Shown piece by piece: positions 50,606-60,568 of a stretch of 64,000 bases of DNA (the stretch's first letter is position 1; every line of letters begins with the position of its first letter). This stretch comes from Cinclus cinclus (Eukaryota > Chordata > Aves > Passeriformes > Cinclidae): positions 89,772,259-89,836,258 of the forward strand of contig NC_085047.1 in NCBI RefSeq assembly GCF_963662255.1, read 5' to 3'. A program made the translations under genes and the position numbers. Below the pieces are notes generated by a model. That model saw only the letters and a list, made by a program, of their open reading frames with translations, was not told the DNA's origin and did not search any database.

Positions 50606-52933
50606 GAAATAAAGTGTTCCCACCAAAATACTTGTTCCCCCAAAAATACTCAGAGACAACTAATGATGGCAAATGCAGTGTTTACTTTTGTAACTTATTC
50701 CAGCAAGTAACAACCTCACAGCCAAAAACGTCTGTTCCTGTTTCTGGTTTGAATGCACTTGGATTTAACTTCCAGGTATTAAACTTTTTCCCCCTGCCCC
50801 TCACAGGAAATTACACACAGGCACTCAATCCCCCTCCAGTCTGTTTTTGAAGAACTAACAGATTCTTCCAGTATCAGAGCACATGGCAGTTTTCCAGCCT
50901 TTAATTAATTTTGGTGCTCTTTGCTGCAGTCTCAGTTTCAAGTCCCTGTAAAAATGGGCACACCAGAATTATGTGCTGGTATCTGTGTTGACAACAGAGC
51001 TAAATTTATCTCCCTGCTCCTCTGATTTTATAGTCAGGATCCCAGATGCCTTGGGTGACTGTGCTGGTCCTTCTAAGCTGTCACCTCTCAAACTACTGCT
51101 AGGAGCTGTTTCTCAGAATACAGCTCCCCAGTCTGAGAGGATGGTCTTACTTTTCCAGCTGTGGTTCTTCCAGGTCTGATCCCTTCTTAGCACTGGCATC
51201 AAAGCATGTTTTGGCTGTGACACCTCACCTGAGGGAGGGTACATCCAGAAATGCTCATGGATGCCTTAGGCTGAAGGTAGATGTTGAACCCCATTTTCCC
51301 TGAGTGACCAAGGTCACTCAGTATCACAGTTCTTTCCTCACCATTGTGTCCTGCTTCATAACCTACACCCATTTCTAGAAACAATCTTATGCATGCTTCT
51401 CAATTTGAAGTGATGAACAGAGTTAAATTCTAATACAAATGCCTGTGGGCCATGTCTAGAAATGATCATTTATGAGTACCCATGGAATAACAATTTTTGG
51501 TGTCTGTCATAAAGAGAGTTTAGGGCATTTAGTGTATTATACTGATAGCAATAGCCCATGTGTCAGGTGGGATATTTTTAAGGAGAATCTAAGTATACTC
51601 ATTCTGTCAAGCTCCTTTATGCCACAAACTTTAGTTTCATCGAAAAAGGAAATTAATCTTTCTTTATGAACAAATCAATTTTTTGTAAGGTCATGTTGAT
51701 CAGTATTGATTTAATTCTCTGCCTTTATTTCTTCTTTAATTTTCAAAGCCTTTTAGTATTTTGAATCTGCTAATGACTAATATCAGGCTCAAGAGCCAGA
51801 GTAAGTCTGCTGCTGGCACAGAATCAGCATGTTCCCACACTTCTGGGATTTGCATAGGGCTTCAAGACCTCTATAAAATTAGTGTCAGAATAGGCCATCT
51901 TGCTTTTTTGTTAGTACTAATAGAAATTCTCAATAAATTATCATCTTAAATAGTTTTCCAACATCCTACAGCAATTGGCTAATATCACAGCAAATATTTT
52001 GCTCCTGGCAGAATTAAAATTCCTCTAACAGTCTGTGACTCAGGTAGAAGATAGGCTATGCCACTGATCAGAGAGGCAGCTAGCACAACACTAGCTGCAC
52101 ACAAAAGCAGATGCTGAGGAGAGCTAAAAAGGACAGGTAAATAGCCCTAAGTATTCTTCCAGCCAGTAGCCAGCTAGTGTACTTGTATTTTCTCTTGTTT
52201 GTCTACACTGTATATATTTTAATTTGTATTAGGGGTCTCTACATTCCCTATGTTCACCTCTCTATATATGCACAGGTATATATGGTCTGACATACATATG
52301 TTCCCACCTCCACTGTTAACTAAGTTACACTTAGACCAAAGCTCTCTCAATTACAATAGATATATTTTTTTGGCCTAGTCTAAAAAAACTTCTGGATATG
52401 CAACCTCTTTATCTGTTGATGTATCTTCCCTGTGCTGACCTAGCTAGGTACTGCAAACCCCAATTTAACATAATTGATAATTGTCTCTTCTTGCTGGCTT
52501 CTTTAGGGGTCACATTCACATAGTTCCCCTTTTTTGTTTCCTATTGAATGGGTGAGAGTCCTTAGAACAATATTGCAACAGCACTGTGGAATATATTGCT
52601 AAAGTACACCCACTAATGTCTTGAGGTCTCTAAAGAGGTCTCTTAAAAGGAACAAGATGACTAATAGATGATAAGAATGGCACTTATTTTATGCACTACA
52701 ATAACCTAACTAAAGCATAAAATATTATATACTTGTAGACTAAACATGCATACCAAAGAGAACATGCAAGGTCTGAGATGGGCTTGCCATTTGGTGAGCA
52801 CACTGTACAAGAACATGTGTCATTCATTTAATTTAATGTATGATTAACAATTTCTGAATATAATTAGCACTTCTCTAATTGTGATTGATGTAAGATATTC
52901 TGCAAAAGCCTTTCCAAAAGCACAAATTCGTAG
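50606..52933. other. Noncoding stretch, no gene seen
   Basis: No coding-like or repeat-family sequence is recognised. The stretch is A+T-rich, with TATATA words around 52,210-52,290. Confidence 0.5.
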
Positions 52934-53019
52934 ATTGCAAAAATGGAAAAGCAAATATATTTTATCAGCAACAACCCAACATCTTGGAAAGTTCCAGAGT
53001 CTCTTCCAGCAATGTCCCA
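52934..53019 (+). other. Weak candidate exon with Kozak ATG
   Basis: The segment ends in a good donor (CCA followed by GTAAGTCT, GT at 53,020-53,021). An ATG at 52,943 in good context (AAAAATGG) opens 25 codons plus a split codon running into the donor: MEKQIYFISNNPTSWKVPES, then LPAMS. Upstream in the same frame there is a stop (TAG at 52,931-52,933). So the segment is either a first coding exon or follows a weak acceptor ending GTAG. The pyrimidine tract is poor. The peptide is not recognised. Confidence 0.18.
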
Positions 53020-55135
53020 GTAAGTCTCTAATTATGTCTGACACGAGTGGCTTTAACTATGTCCTTGTTTTTTTCAGAGCTGACATTCACCTCTGAGATG
53101 CTCTCCAACAGGTGGCCTTTAGCTGGATGGTTACCAAATGACACTGGTGACAACAATATTCTGCCTCATACATAAAATACAAGGGATGTGACAGTGTCAA
53201 GGGATATCACAAAGCACAAGAAAAAAGCTTCCAGATAAACTGGTCAGTTCTCTTTTTTCCCCCTAGTTTGCCAATTTAGAGATTAGCTTTCCTGACCTTT
53301 GCTTTTTAAAAAAGCCTGGGTTTGCTGGTTCATTTGCTTGCTTCCACCTTTCTCCAAGGGCATTTGGAAGGTAAACACTGTATTATTTTCTGCCCTCCCC
53401 AAAAGACTCTAGAAGCTGAAAGAAAAATATTTGAAAGAAAGTGTCTTTTCTCTTTTGAAAAAATAAGTCTTTTGGTGCTCTTCAGAATTCCTAAGTTCCT
53501 TTTGGGTTTGGACTACTTGATGCAAGTAGCAGTGTGTGTCTTCATGTCATTGTATAAAATCATGCTTTTTTTTGTTTCATTAAGTTAAATCAAAATTTTA
53601 TGGGAGAAGAGCATAATTCCTTCACTTCGGTTAAGTTGCTTACATCCTTCAGGAGAGTTCTGCAGAAATTGCCTGGACTCCTCTGGCTGTGTGGTGACAA
53701 GAGAAGCCAGAAGTAGTTTATGAGCCAAAAGAAAGGGGGTCAGTCTGTCCCCAGGAAGTTAACAGGCAGCTGCCAGATTTCCTGCAAAGCAGAGTTCTGG
53801 CCATGGATTAATTCTAGGAATTTAGGGAAGTCCCTTGTACTCCATGGGGTTTGAAGACTTCTCAATGAATGAGACCTACACCCTGGGTCTCCTGGGGTGG
53901 CCTGCTCCCTATTTTGGTGCCCAGAGCAAGCCTGGGAAGGGAATAGCAAACACTCTGGGTTCCAACACTGTCCTTTCCTCTCAGGAAGGTTAAATTCAGG
54001 GGGTTAAACCACAATCAGACTTGCCAGCATCAAGTGATATTCCAAGGTAGCAGAACAGAGGGGACAGCAAGCCACCCATGCTGGGGGTTCTGTTCCATGC
54101 CACGCAACATGATGGAGTCACACAGCCCCCAGTCTGCCTTCAGGTCATGGATATTTCCTCCCCGTCAAGAGGCTTTTAAATGAAATTATCATAGTCAGTC
54201 AGCTGAGAGGGGTGGAAACTGGTAGCTGAGCTTCCAACACTGTAGAGGGGAAAGGGAGTAAAGAGTGTGATGGACAGGATAAAGAAAGCCAGGTGCAAAC
54301 TTTGCTCCTCTAGACTTGAAAGTCAATTACAAGCCAAAAAGTTAGGTTCAGTGACCACGGTGGCAATCTCATAAAGTAACATTTATAACTGTGCATTTGT
54401 TACCCCCACGGGCATTGCTCTGCCTTTAGACCTTCCCCTGATGGTATTGTCTATTCAGACTGAAAGCCTGCCTTACAGCCACGCTGCTCCCTTGACATCC
54501 AGCCCCAGATAACCAGCTGAAAGCAGAAGCTACTGACGAGCGAAGTAAAAGGGACTGCTGATGGTGACAGGAGAAGCAGATCTGCCCTCTTGTGTACATG
54601 GCATCTACTGCAACTTCTTCTAAATTAATATGACATTAATTTATTCCATGCAGTAATAAATACGGAGAAGATATTAATGCTGTGAGTGTTTTAACCTCAC
54701 CATAAAAAGAAGAATAAGAAAACAAAGGATGAAGGATTGGGTTATTTCTTCTCAGGAATTGTTTTGTAGACCTGAAGGTAACCAATGTGAATAGCATGAT
54801 CAGGAGAAGCTGCTCTGAACACTTAGGCTATCAAACAGAGACTATGAAAATACAAGTAGTACAAAACCTCTAGGAAGATAAATCTGATTTCTAGGGAAAC
54901 TCAACCATCTGCAAAATTATTACCCATTAAAACTAAGCTACTAAGCTGTTTGGTTTGTTGTTGTTTTTTAATGAGGATGCAAAGTAGCTTGAGTGTTTTC
55001 ATTGCATTCACCACAACAGGAAGGACCAAGAGAGAAGATTTTGGCTGAGACAAGCATATTTGGCCAGTCTTAATTAAACCAGAGAGGGACAGAGGGCAGC
55101 CAGCTTCCTAGGGTTGGGAAAGTCAGACGTTCATG
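53020..55135. other. Noncoding stretch, no gene seen
   Basis: A T run at about 53,567 is followed by ordinary sequence. GGTTAAACCACAATCA near 54,002 faintly resembles an avian LTR end, but the flanking DNA does not match the LTRs in this window. No exon was supported. Confidence 0.45.
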
Positions 55136-55620
55136 TCTCTTCTCTTCTCTTCTCTTCTCTTCTCTTCTCTTCTCTTCTCTTCTCTCTTCTCTTCTCTTCT
55201 CTTCTCTTCTCTTCTCTTCTCTTCTCTTCTCTTCTCTTCTCTTCTCTTCTCTTCTCTTCTCTTCTCTTCTCTTCTCTTCTCTTCTCTTCTCTTCTCCTCT
55301 CCCCTCCCCTCCCCTCCCCTCCCCTCCCCTCCCCTCCCCTCCCCTCCCCTCCCCTCCCCTCCCCTCCCCTCCCCTCCCCTCCCCTCCCCTCCCCTCCCCT
55401 CCCCTCCCCTCCCCTCCCCTCCCCTCCCCTCTCCTCTCCTCTCCTCTCCTCTCCTCTCCTCTCCTCTCCTCTCCTCTCCTCTCCTCTCCTCTCCTCTCCT
55501 CTCCTCTCCTCTCCTCTCCTCTCCTCTCCTCTCCTCTCCTCTCCTCTCCTCTCCTCTCCTCTCCTCTCCTCTCCTCTCCTCTCCTCTCCTCTCCTCTCCT
55601 CTCCTCTCCTCTCCTCTCCT
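55136..55620. repeat. Three-block compound pentanucleotide array (TTCTC, CCCCT, CTCCT)
   Basis: About 485 bp of pure pyrimidine on the plus strand, in three sharply bounded blocks. The first is TTCTC repeats, about 55,136-55,295, with one 2-bp slip near 55,183. The second is CCCCT repeats, about 55,296-55,430 (roughly 27 units). The third is CTCCT repeats, 55,431-55,620 (38 units). The blocks differ by single substitutions in the unit, which suggests stepwise mutation and re-expansion. The third block is the reverse complement of the array at 50,366-50,605. Long open frames across it are artefacts of the repeat. Confidence 0.97.
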
Positions 55621-56476
55621 CCTTTTTATTTTCTCTTTTTTTCCCCTTTCATTTCTTTATTGACAATGATGAAAAAATCAATCAAAGAAAAAAAAAGGAA
55701 AAAAAAGAAGAAGCCAGAGCAGTACTATAGAAGAAGCTGTCAGTATACTATGGATTTACAGCTGAATAGGCCAGCTGTAAATGGAGTGAAATCTGGTTGC
55801 AGCTTTAAAACACAGACCACAGCAAAAGGTGCATTTTTAATCTGTTCTGACAATACACTAGGTCTGAAGGCATCAGTTTTTCTCTTCTTTACAAAGAAAA
55901 GGCAATTATATTCTGGGTCTGAGGATATAGTAATATATAACAAAATAAACAAGTTCTTCAGCATATGAGAATTCCATCTTCCATAGAAGTGACTATAAAA
56001 GTGACTTAACGGATCCTATCCAATATAACTTTGTTATAAAACAACACTGATATCCCTCCTTAGCACAGGACAAACAAGAACAAAAAGTAAACGAAGTAAT
56101 TTCTGCCATTGAAATAAAACAAATAACTGTTATGGTTCCTTCTCACTCTTTACCCTTTACCTATTTCAGATTCATCATTGAAGATCTGGGGGATTTGTGA
56201 CTTTTTATGCTTGTTTGTGCTATAAATTTGTGTCTAACATCTGGACTTGCAGCTTGAAATGGTACTGGGGGCAAAACTATTTAACTGCATCATGAAGCGG
56301 GCTGCAAAATGTTGGATGACAGGCAGATAAGGTGTTTTCTGTTAATAATTTCTTATTAAAAGAAAGGCCAAAATAAATATACCTTATAAATCCTCTGGAC
56401 CAAAAAAAAAAAATTTAAACTCTGTGATTTTTGGCATCAAATCCATTCTTTCATTTGTATATATATATATGCACAC

Positions 56477-56527
<51 letters not shown>

Positions 56528-56744
56528 CAGATATATAAAAATCTCCCAAGTATCTTCCATTCTTCGAATATTTCCTCCTTCCCAGAGGGCTGAAATTCAT
56601 GCACAATTAAAGGAAAACACACAATATCCCCATCCTTGTTTCTTCTTAGGACATGTCATGTTGGTGAATGTGAATAATCTGTTCCCAGAGAGAGGATGCC
56701 CTTGAATCCAGGAGAATGGGAAGAATGTGAAGGTGCATTCTTAC
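55621..56744. other. Noncoding stretch, A-rich and AT-repeat DNA
   Basis: A T-rich then A-rich segment follows the array (55,621-55,710). No gene is seen. The AT microsatellite is listed separately. Confidence 0.5.
56457..56523. repeat. AT/ACAT microsatellite
   Basis: A TATATATATATATG stretch, then three ACAT units, then about 16 AT units, then ACAGACAGATATAT. Likely length-polymorphic. Confidence 0.95.
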
Positions 56745-56873
56745 CTTCTTTAATTGGACATCCTCAAGAGGTCTTTGGGCAATCACAGCACTGATCTCAT
56801 TTTTTGCCATTTTTGCAGACATGTCTGTCTCACAGTCATTATAGTGTGGATGTTTTAGTGTAAATTTTAAGGT
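56745..56873 (-). other. Best candidate coding exon, 43 codons, phase 0-0
   Basis: On the minus strand 129 nt are open in one frame, beginning TLKFTLKHPH and ending EISAVIAQRPLEDVQLKK. A near-consensus donor follows directly (AAG, then GTAAGA, with GT at 56,744-56,743). The residue mix is protein-like and not low-complexity. The acceptor that keeps the frame clean ends ATATAG at 56,875-56,874 and has a poor, A/T-rich tract. A stronger acceptor 24 bp upstream (CTGACTCTGTTGCAG) would include an in-frame TAG. In that case the exon could be the first coding one, starting at the ATG at codon 18 of the segment (MSAKMAKNE). I do not recognise the peptide. With the 34-kb candidate it would make two minus-strand, phase-0 exons about 23 kb apart. 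A chance open frame is the alternative. Confidence 0.4.
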
Positions 56874-57402
56874 CTATATTTTAAATATTGAAGGAATCTG
56901 CAACAGAGTCAGCAACTGGAAAATATCTGAATGACTAATAGCCAGCAGAGTTTAATGTCCCTTAACTTCCTCACAGGCCATCAACCCTGAGAGCTGATCA
57001 TTAATTGCCTGCAATAGCCTGTGCCATGGTCATTACTGCTTAGTTATTCAGATGAAATGAGTAGTGCCAATTTTAGGACTACCATTTTCATAAATGGAGA
57101 ACTCAGTCTTTTTTCCCCCAACACATTCCAAGGCCAATCTGACATTATTTTTCTCCCCACTCCAATAAACAATGCTCCATGCCTGTTAAGCTTTCATAAA
57201 AGTAAAGACATTTCCTATGTATTAGCCTACAGAGCAGACAAATAACTGGATTATATTCAGTTATTGATGCATCAATGAAAAAATAACCACATAAATCAAT
57301 CACGGTAAGTAATAAATGAGTGGACTGCAAATTATAGGAAGAGCTGCATCCAAACCTCAGAGCAGAGGCAGTGTGTGACTTGGTCCTACTTCTGTTCCCC
57401 AG
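56874..57402. other. Noncoding stretch, no gene seen
   Basis: This contains the A/T-rich flank of the minus-strand exon candidate and a GTAAGT donor-like site near 57,305 on the plus strand with no partner. Confidence 0.5.
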
Positions 57403-57488
57403 CCACAAGGGAACCTTTGAGCTCAGACTCCTGGGCTTTCCTTCTGAGGAGCTACAAGGTATGGGGGAGCTTTGCTTCATCAAGGCAC
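57403..57488 (+). other. Weak candidate exon on the plus strand
   Basis: A strong acceptor (GGTCCTACTTCTGTTCCCCAG) is followed by 86 nt to a GTAAGT donor at 57,489, or 56 nt to a GTATGG donor at 57,459. The frame entered after one base is open across the whole segment (HKGTFELRLLGFPSEELQG, then GELCFIKA). The frame also stays open on both sides, so the open frame alone is weak evidence. The peptide is not recognised. Confidence 0.2.
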
Positions 57489-60487
57489 GTAAGTTGTACA
57501 GGGTAATCTTCCAAAATCCCCACTATTTCAACTTCTTTGATTACAGTGCATTGTCATTCATAAGCCCAAGTTGCTTTAGTTTTTTCTTGATAAGAAAGTC
57601 TTGTAGAGGGTCTCAAAATCATGTGCCCTCATTTTTGCCCCAGAATCCAATGACTCTTGGATTGTTGGAAATCCAATGCTTTTTTTTTTTTTTTCAACAG
57701 AGGGAAATATGTGAGTGCAAGACTAGGGTGAGCTCCAGCTGATCCTTGTTAAAGATGTGTCAGGCACTTGGTATCACAGGTATAGGTCTTTCTTTCCCAG
57801 GGGAAAAAATTACAGGTAGTCTTTGGGAAATCAAAGCTAAATGCATGTGTACTTGTTTTTAGCACCCAGGAAAGGTATTTAACCTCAAAATTACTGAGCC
57901 ACAAAGTGCCAACTTCTTCCCATCCCAGATGAAACTTTGTGCAAGAAATGACACACCAGATCTGCCTTGCATGGATAACCACAAATAGCAATTACAGAAT
58001 TATCTCCTGGGCATGTTTTATAAGATGAAACTCTGTGGTGGGAAGAGTAGAAGAGGTCAAACTTGTCAGTCGTAGCAGTTTCTCCTGCTTTGAAGATCAG
58101 TGAATTTGTCAGTTATAGTGTCAGGAGAAAAAAGGCACCAGAACCAGCCCAGGCACAACAGTTCACAGGCAAAGATTCGGGGGGGTGGGGGGTGGTTAGA
58201 TCCGTGGTCTTGAATCACTTCATCACAGGTCACTTTTCAGCTAATCATTTTCCTACCCCAATGCACACCCAGATTCCTGTAGCTTGTTCTGACAGTGCAT
58301 ATTCAGTGTGTCAAAAATTCTTTGCTATCTGATTGTCCATTATAAAATACTGTTGTGACTGTGTTTGCAGTTACTCAGAAGCAAAATCATAAGCCAGTTC
58401 TGAGTACCTCACCTCTGACAGCTCTTTTCCCTGAGGCAGGCTGGCAGACCAGCACTCAAGAAAGAACATTGTGAAGAAGGGGCAGAAAAACGAGAGTCAT
58501 CACTTCAGCTACTTTTGTTATGAACACCACTCATTCTGACCACAAGCCTCTGTTTCTGTTTGTATGCGTACAAGTCATGGGTTGACTGTGGCGTGTATCA
58601 GACAGCATTTGTCTTCAAAGGATGCTGCTGTCAGGTGTTTTGGGGACCTTGGCCTCATGTGTTTGAGGATGACTTCTTAGTCCATTTGGAGAAGGTACAA
58701 GCAGTGTCCTGCAGAATTTCATGTTACACAAGTCTGCTTGTCAATGCAGCACTTTCTGCAAGTTCTACTGGACAGAGTGATATGGGGAGCTCTCAGTTTC
58801 TTTGTACAGCTAAGTGCTGTGAGAGCTTGTTCAGCAAAAGCAAGAACAAGAAAAAGCATTAGCTAGAGAAGGGATGTAATATGAGCATGTTTGCACAGGT
58901 AAATTAAACAGGGCCAGGCCATGAGTTTGAGCACTGTTCCTCCATATGTCTGTGCATCTTATCAGTGTTTTCCCTGAACAGATTAGGTCAGTCTATAGGC
59001 AGTCCTCTAGACAGTATCTAGATGGAACTCTGAGATTAGGATGTGAAAGGACCACCCTGGCATGCCTGGATGTGACCACAATTGGGATTTTTGAAAAGCA
59101 CGATGAGTATAGAAAAAATTTAAAATTTTAAAGTTTTTTAGGGAGCCTAAAAACTTTGGGACTGCAAATTGCAGAAATTGCAAACCTTGAAACTCCTCTG
59201 TTTGCTTGTTTTGTCTGTTATTAGTTTCCTTTTAAGTACTCTCCAGTGATGGAAACAGATCCTGTTTAAAAGGGTTCAACTGAGAAAATGAAGCAATGCA
59301 AAGAAAAGAGAAAGAGGAAGAAGAATGTTCTGTGTCTATTTGGTTGCAAGCACTCAATAGGACTCCTAGATTCATATACAGGGATGTATATATACATATA
59401 TATGCATATATAAATGCATATATTTATATATATATGCATATCTATATAAATACATAGATATGTACATCATGGTTGTATTGAAGATCGAGCATGTTATTGT
59501 TATCATATTACTGCCCTACTTGTCAGGTCCATGACAGATGTGAGCTTTTTGACTGGAAAGGATGAGAATGTAAAAACCTTTCTCTGGAGGTCATTTCATG
59601 CATGGAGAGCTGCAAAATGGAGGGCAGCAGAATGAGAGTGGGAAATGGAGAGTGAAAGGATGCCAAGGGCATTATCAGGATAAAGTGATAGGAAAAGAAG
59701 ATCAAAAAGATCAGGGACAGAGCTACATAGAGTCTTGATAGTAAAAAATACATGTATTTTTTAAGCTGTGAAATGGAGGGAAGACAGGTTTGGAAGATGA
59801 GGGGTATGTACAGTGTGATGAGGCTAATCCATTCTTAGAAAGGGAAAAGCAGCTAAGAAAACATTTTGGCCCAAACATTTAGGTTCTTTCTTCTTAACAA
59901 ATGCTGCTGCTGCTGTTGAGAAAACCCAAAGACTGTGTGATTCTTAAGATTTGCTGTTTGAAGCTTTTCTTACGTTTAGAATAATTGTCCACTCTTGCTC
60001 ACACAGTCAGGTCTCACACAACTCATCTCTTGGCTGTTCCAAAGACAGAGGTAAAGCCATGAATTTGGAGGTGAGGAGGCAGCACCACAGATGGGTCCTG
60101 TCCAATCAGGCAAAGGCTACCCATATCTTACATCATCTGTCATGTTACAGATGGGACAGAGTTTTGACATGTCAGGCAGGTGTGTATCACCCATACTTAA
60201 AGAGGTCCTGATTGCTGGCAAATTAAGCTCTGTGACAGCTCAGCAGCCCAGTGTCTCTTGTGCCCAGGGACCTTTCCTTCCAGACATCACTCCTAATCTG
60301 TGATTACCCCTTACTTGTATCAAGTAAAAAAGAAATTTGACAGTATAAAGCAAACAGAAAAACTTTAGGCTTCTGCCTTCTCTACTGAATTAATAATCTC
60401 TGGCAGATTTGTGGTTTCCTACGACCCTTGAGTTTCATTGTCTGCTAGCACATCAGGCACTGATTTTCCTGTCTTTTTCCCCTACAG
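57489..60487. other. Noncoding stretch, no gene seen
   Basis: A T run at 57,680-57,694 ending in CAACAG resembles an acceptor but leads to nothing. A G-rich spot (7 G, T, 6 G, T, GG) lies at 58,179-58,195. A TATA/GCATAT-rich microsatellite lies at 59,384-59,465. Open frames are short and unrecognised. Confidence 0.5.
59384..59465. repeat. AT-rich imperfect microsatellite
   Basis: Interleaved TATA, CATATA, GCATATA and TAAATACATA words with several small palindromes. Likely unstable in length. Confidence 0.85.
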
Positions 60488-60568
60488 CAAGCATTACAGT
60501 GATCTTCTCAACACTGACAGGGACAGGGCTTATTTCCAGTAAAAGGGCACCCTACTTAGCTGTGCAGG
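60488..60568 (+). other. Candidate 81-nt exon with strong splice sites
   Basis: The acceptor TTTTCCTGTCTTTTTCCCCTACAG is among the best pyrimidine tracts here. The donor is AGG followed by GTAAGTGA. The length is a multiple of three. The frame entered after two bases is open throughout (SITVIFSTLTGTGLISSKRA, then PYLAVQ) and would be a phase 1-1 cassette exon. Another frame reads KHYSDLLNTDRDRAYFQ and then stops, so a terminal or frame-changing exon is also conceivable. Neither peptide is recognised. It could be an exon of a long noncoding RNA. Confidence 0.32.

Noticed and set aside
50216..50850. Open frames of 105-162 codons on both strands (LLSSP or GEERR arrays)
   Set aside because: They arise purely from the GGAGA array. 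A pentanucleotide repeat without stop codons is open in all frames.
53984..54016. Possible LTR end (GGGTTAAACCACAATCA)
   Set aside because: The preceding several hundred bases do not resemble either LTR in this window, and no duplicated target site was seen.
55114..55968. 284-codon open frame on the plus strand
   Set aside because: About 60 percent of it is the pentanucleotide array, which cannot contain stops in these frames. The short tail beyond the array is A-rich and unrecognised. It is an artefact of the repeat.
57680..57710. T15-CAACAG acceptor followed 10 nt later by a GTGAGT donor
   Set aside because: A 10-nt exon is implausible. The T run is better explained as a homopolymer.
58179..58195. 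Possible G-quadruplex (G7 T G6 T G2)
   Set aside because: It does not give four separate runs of at least three G with loops, so only a weak two-tetrad form is conceivable.
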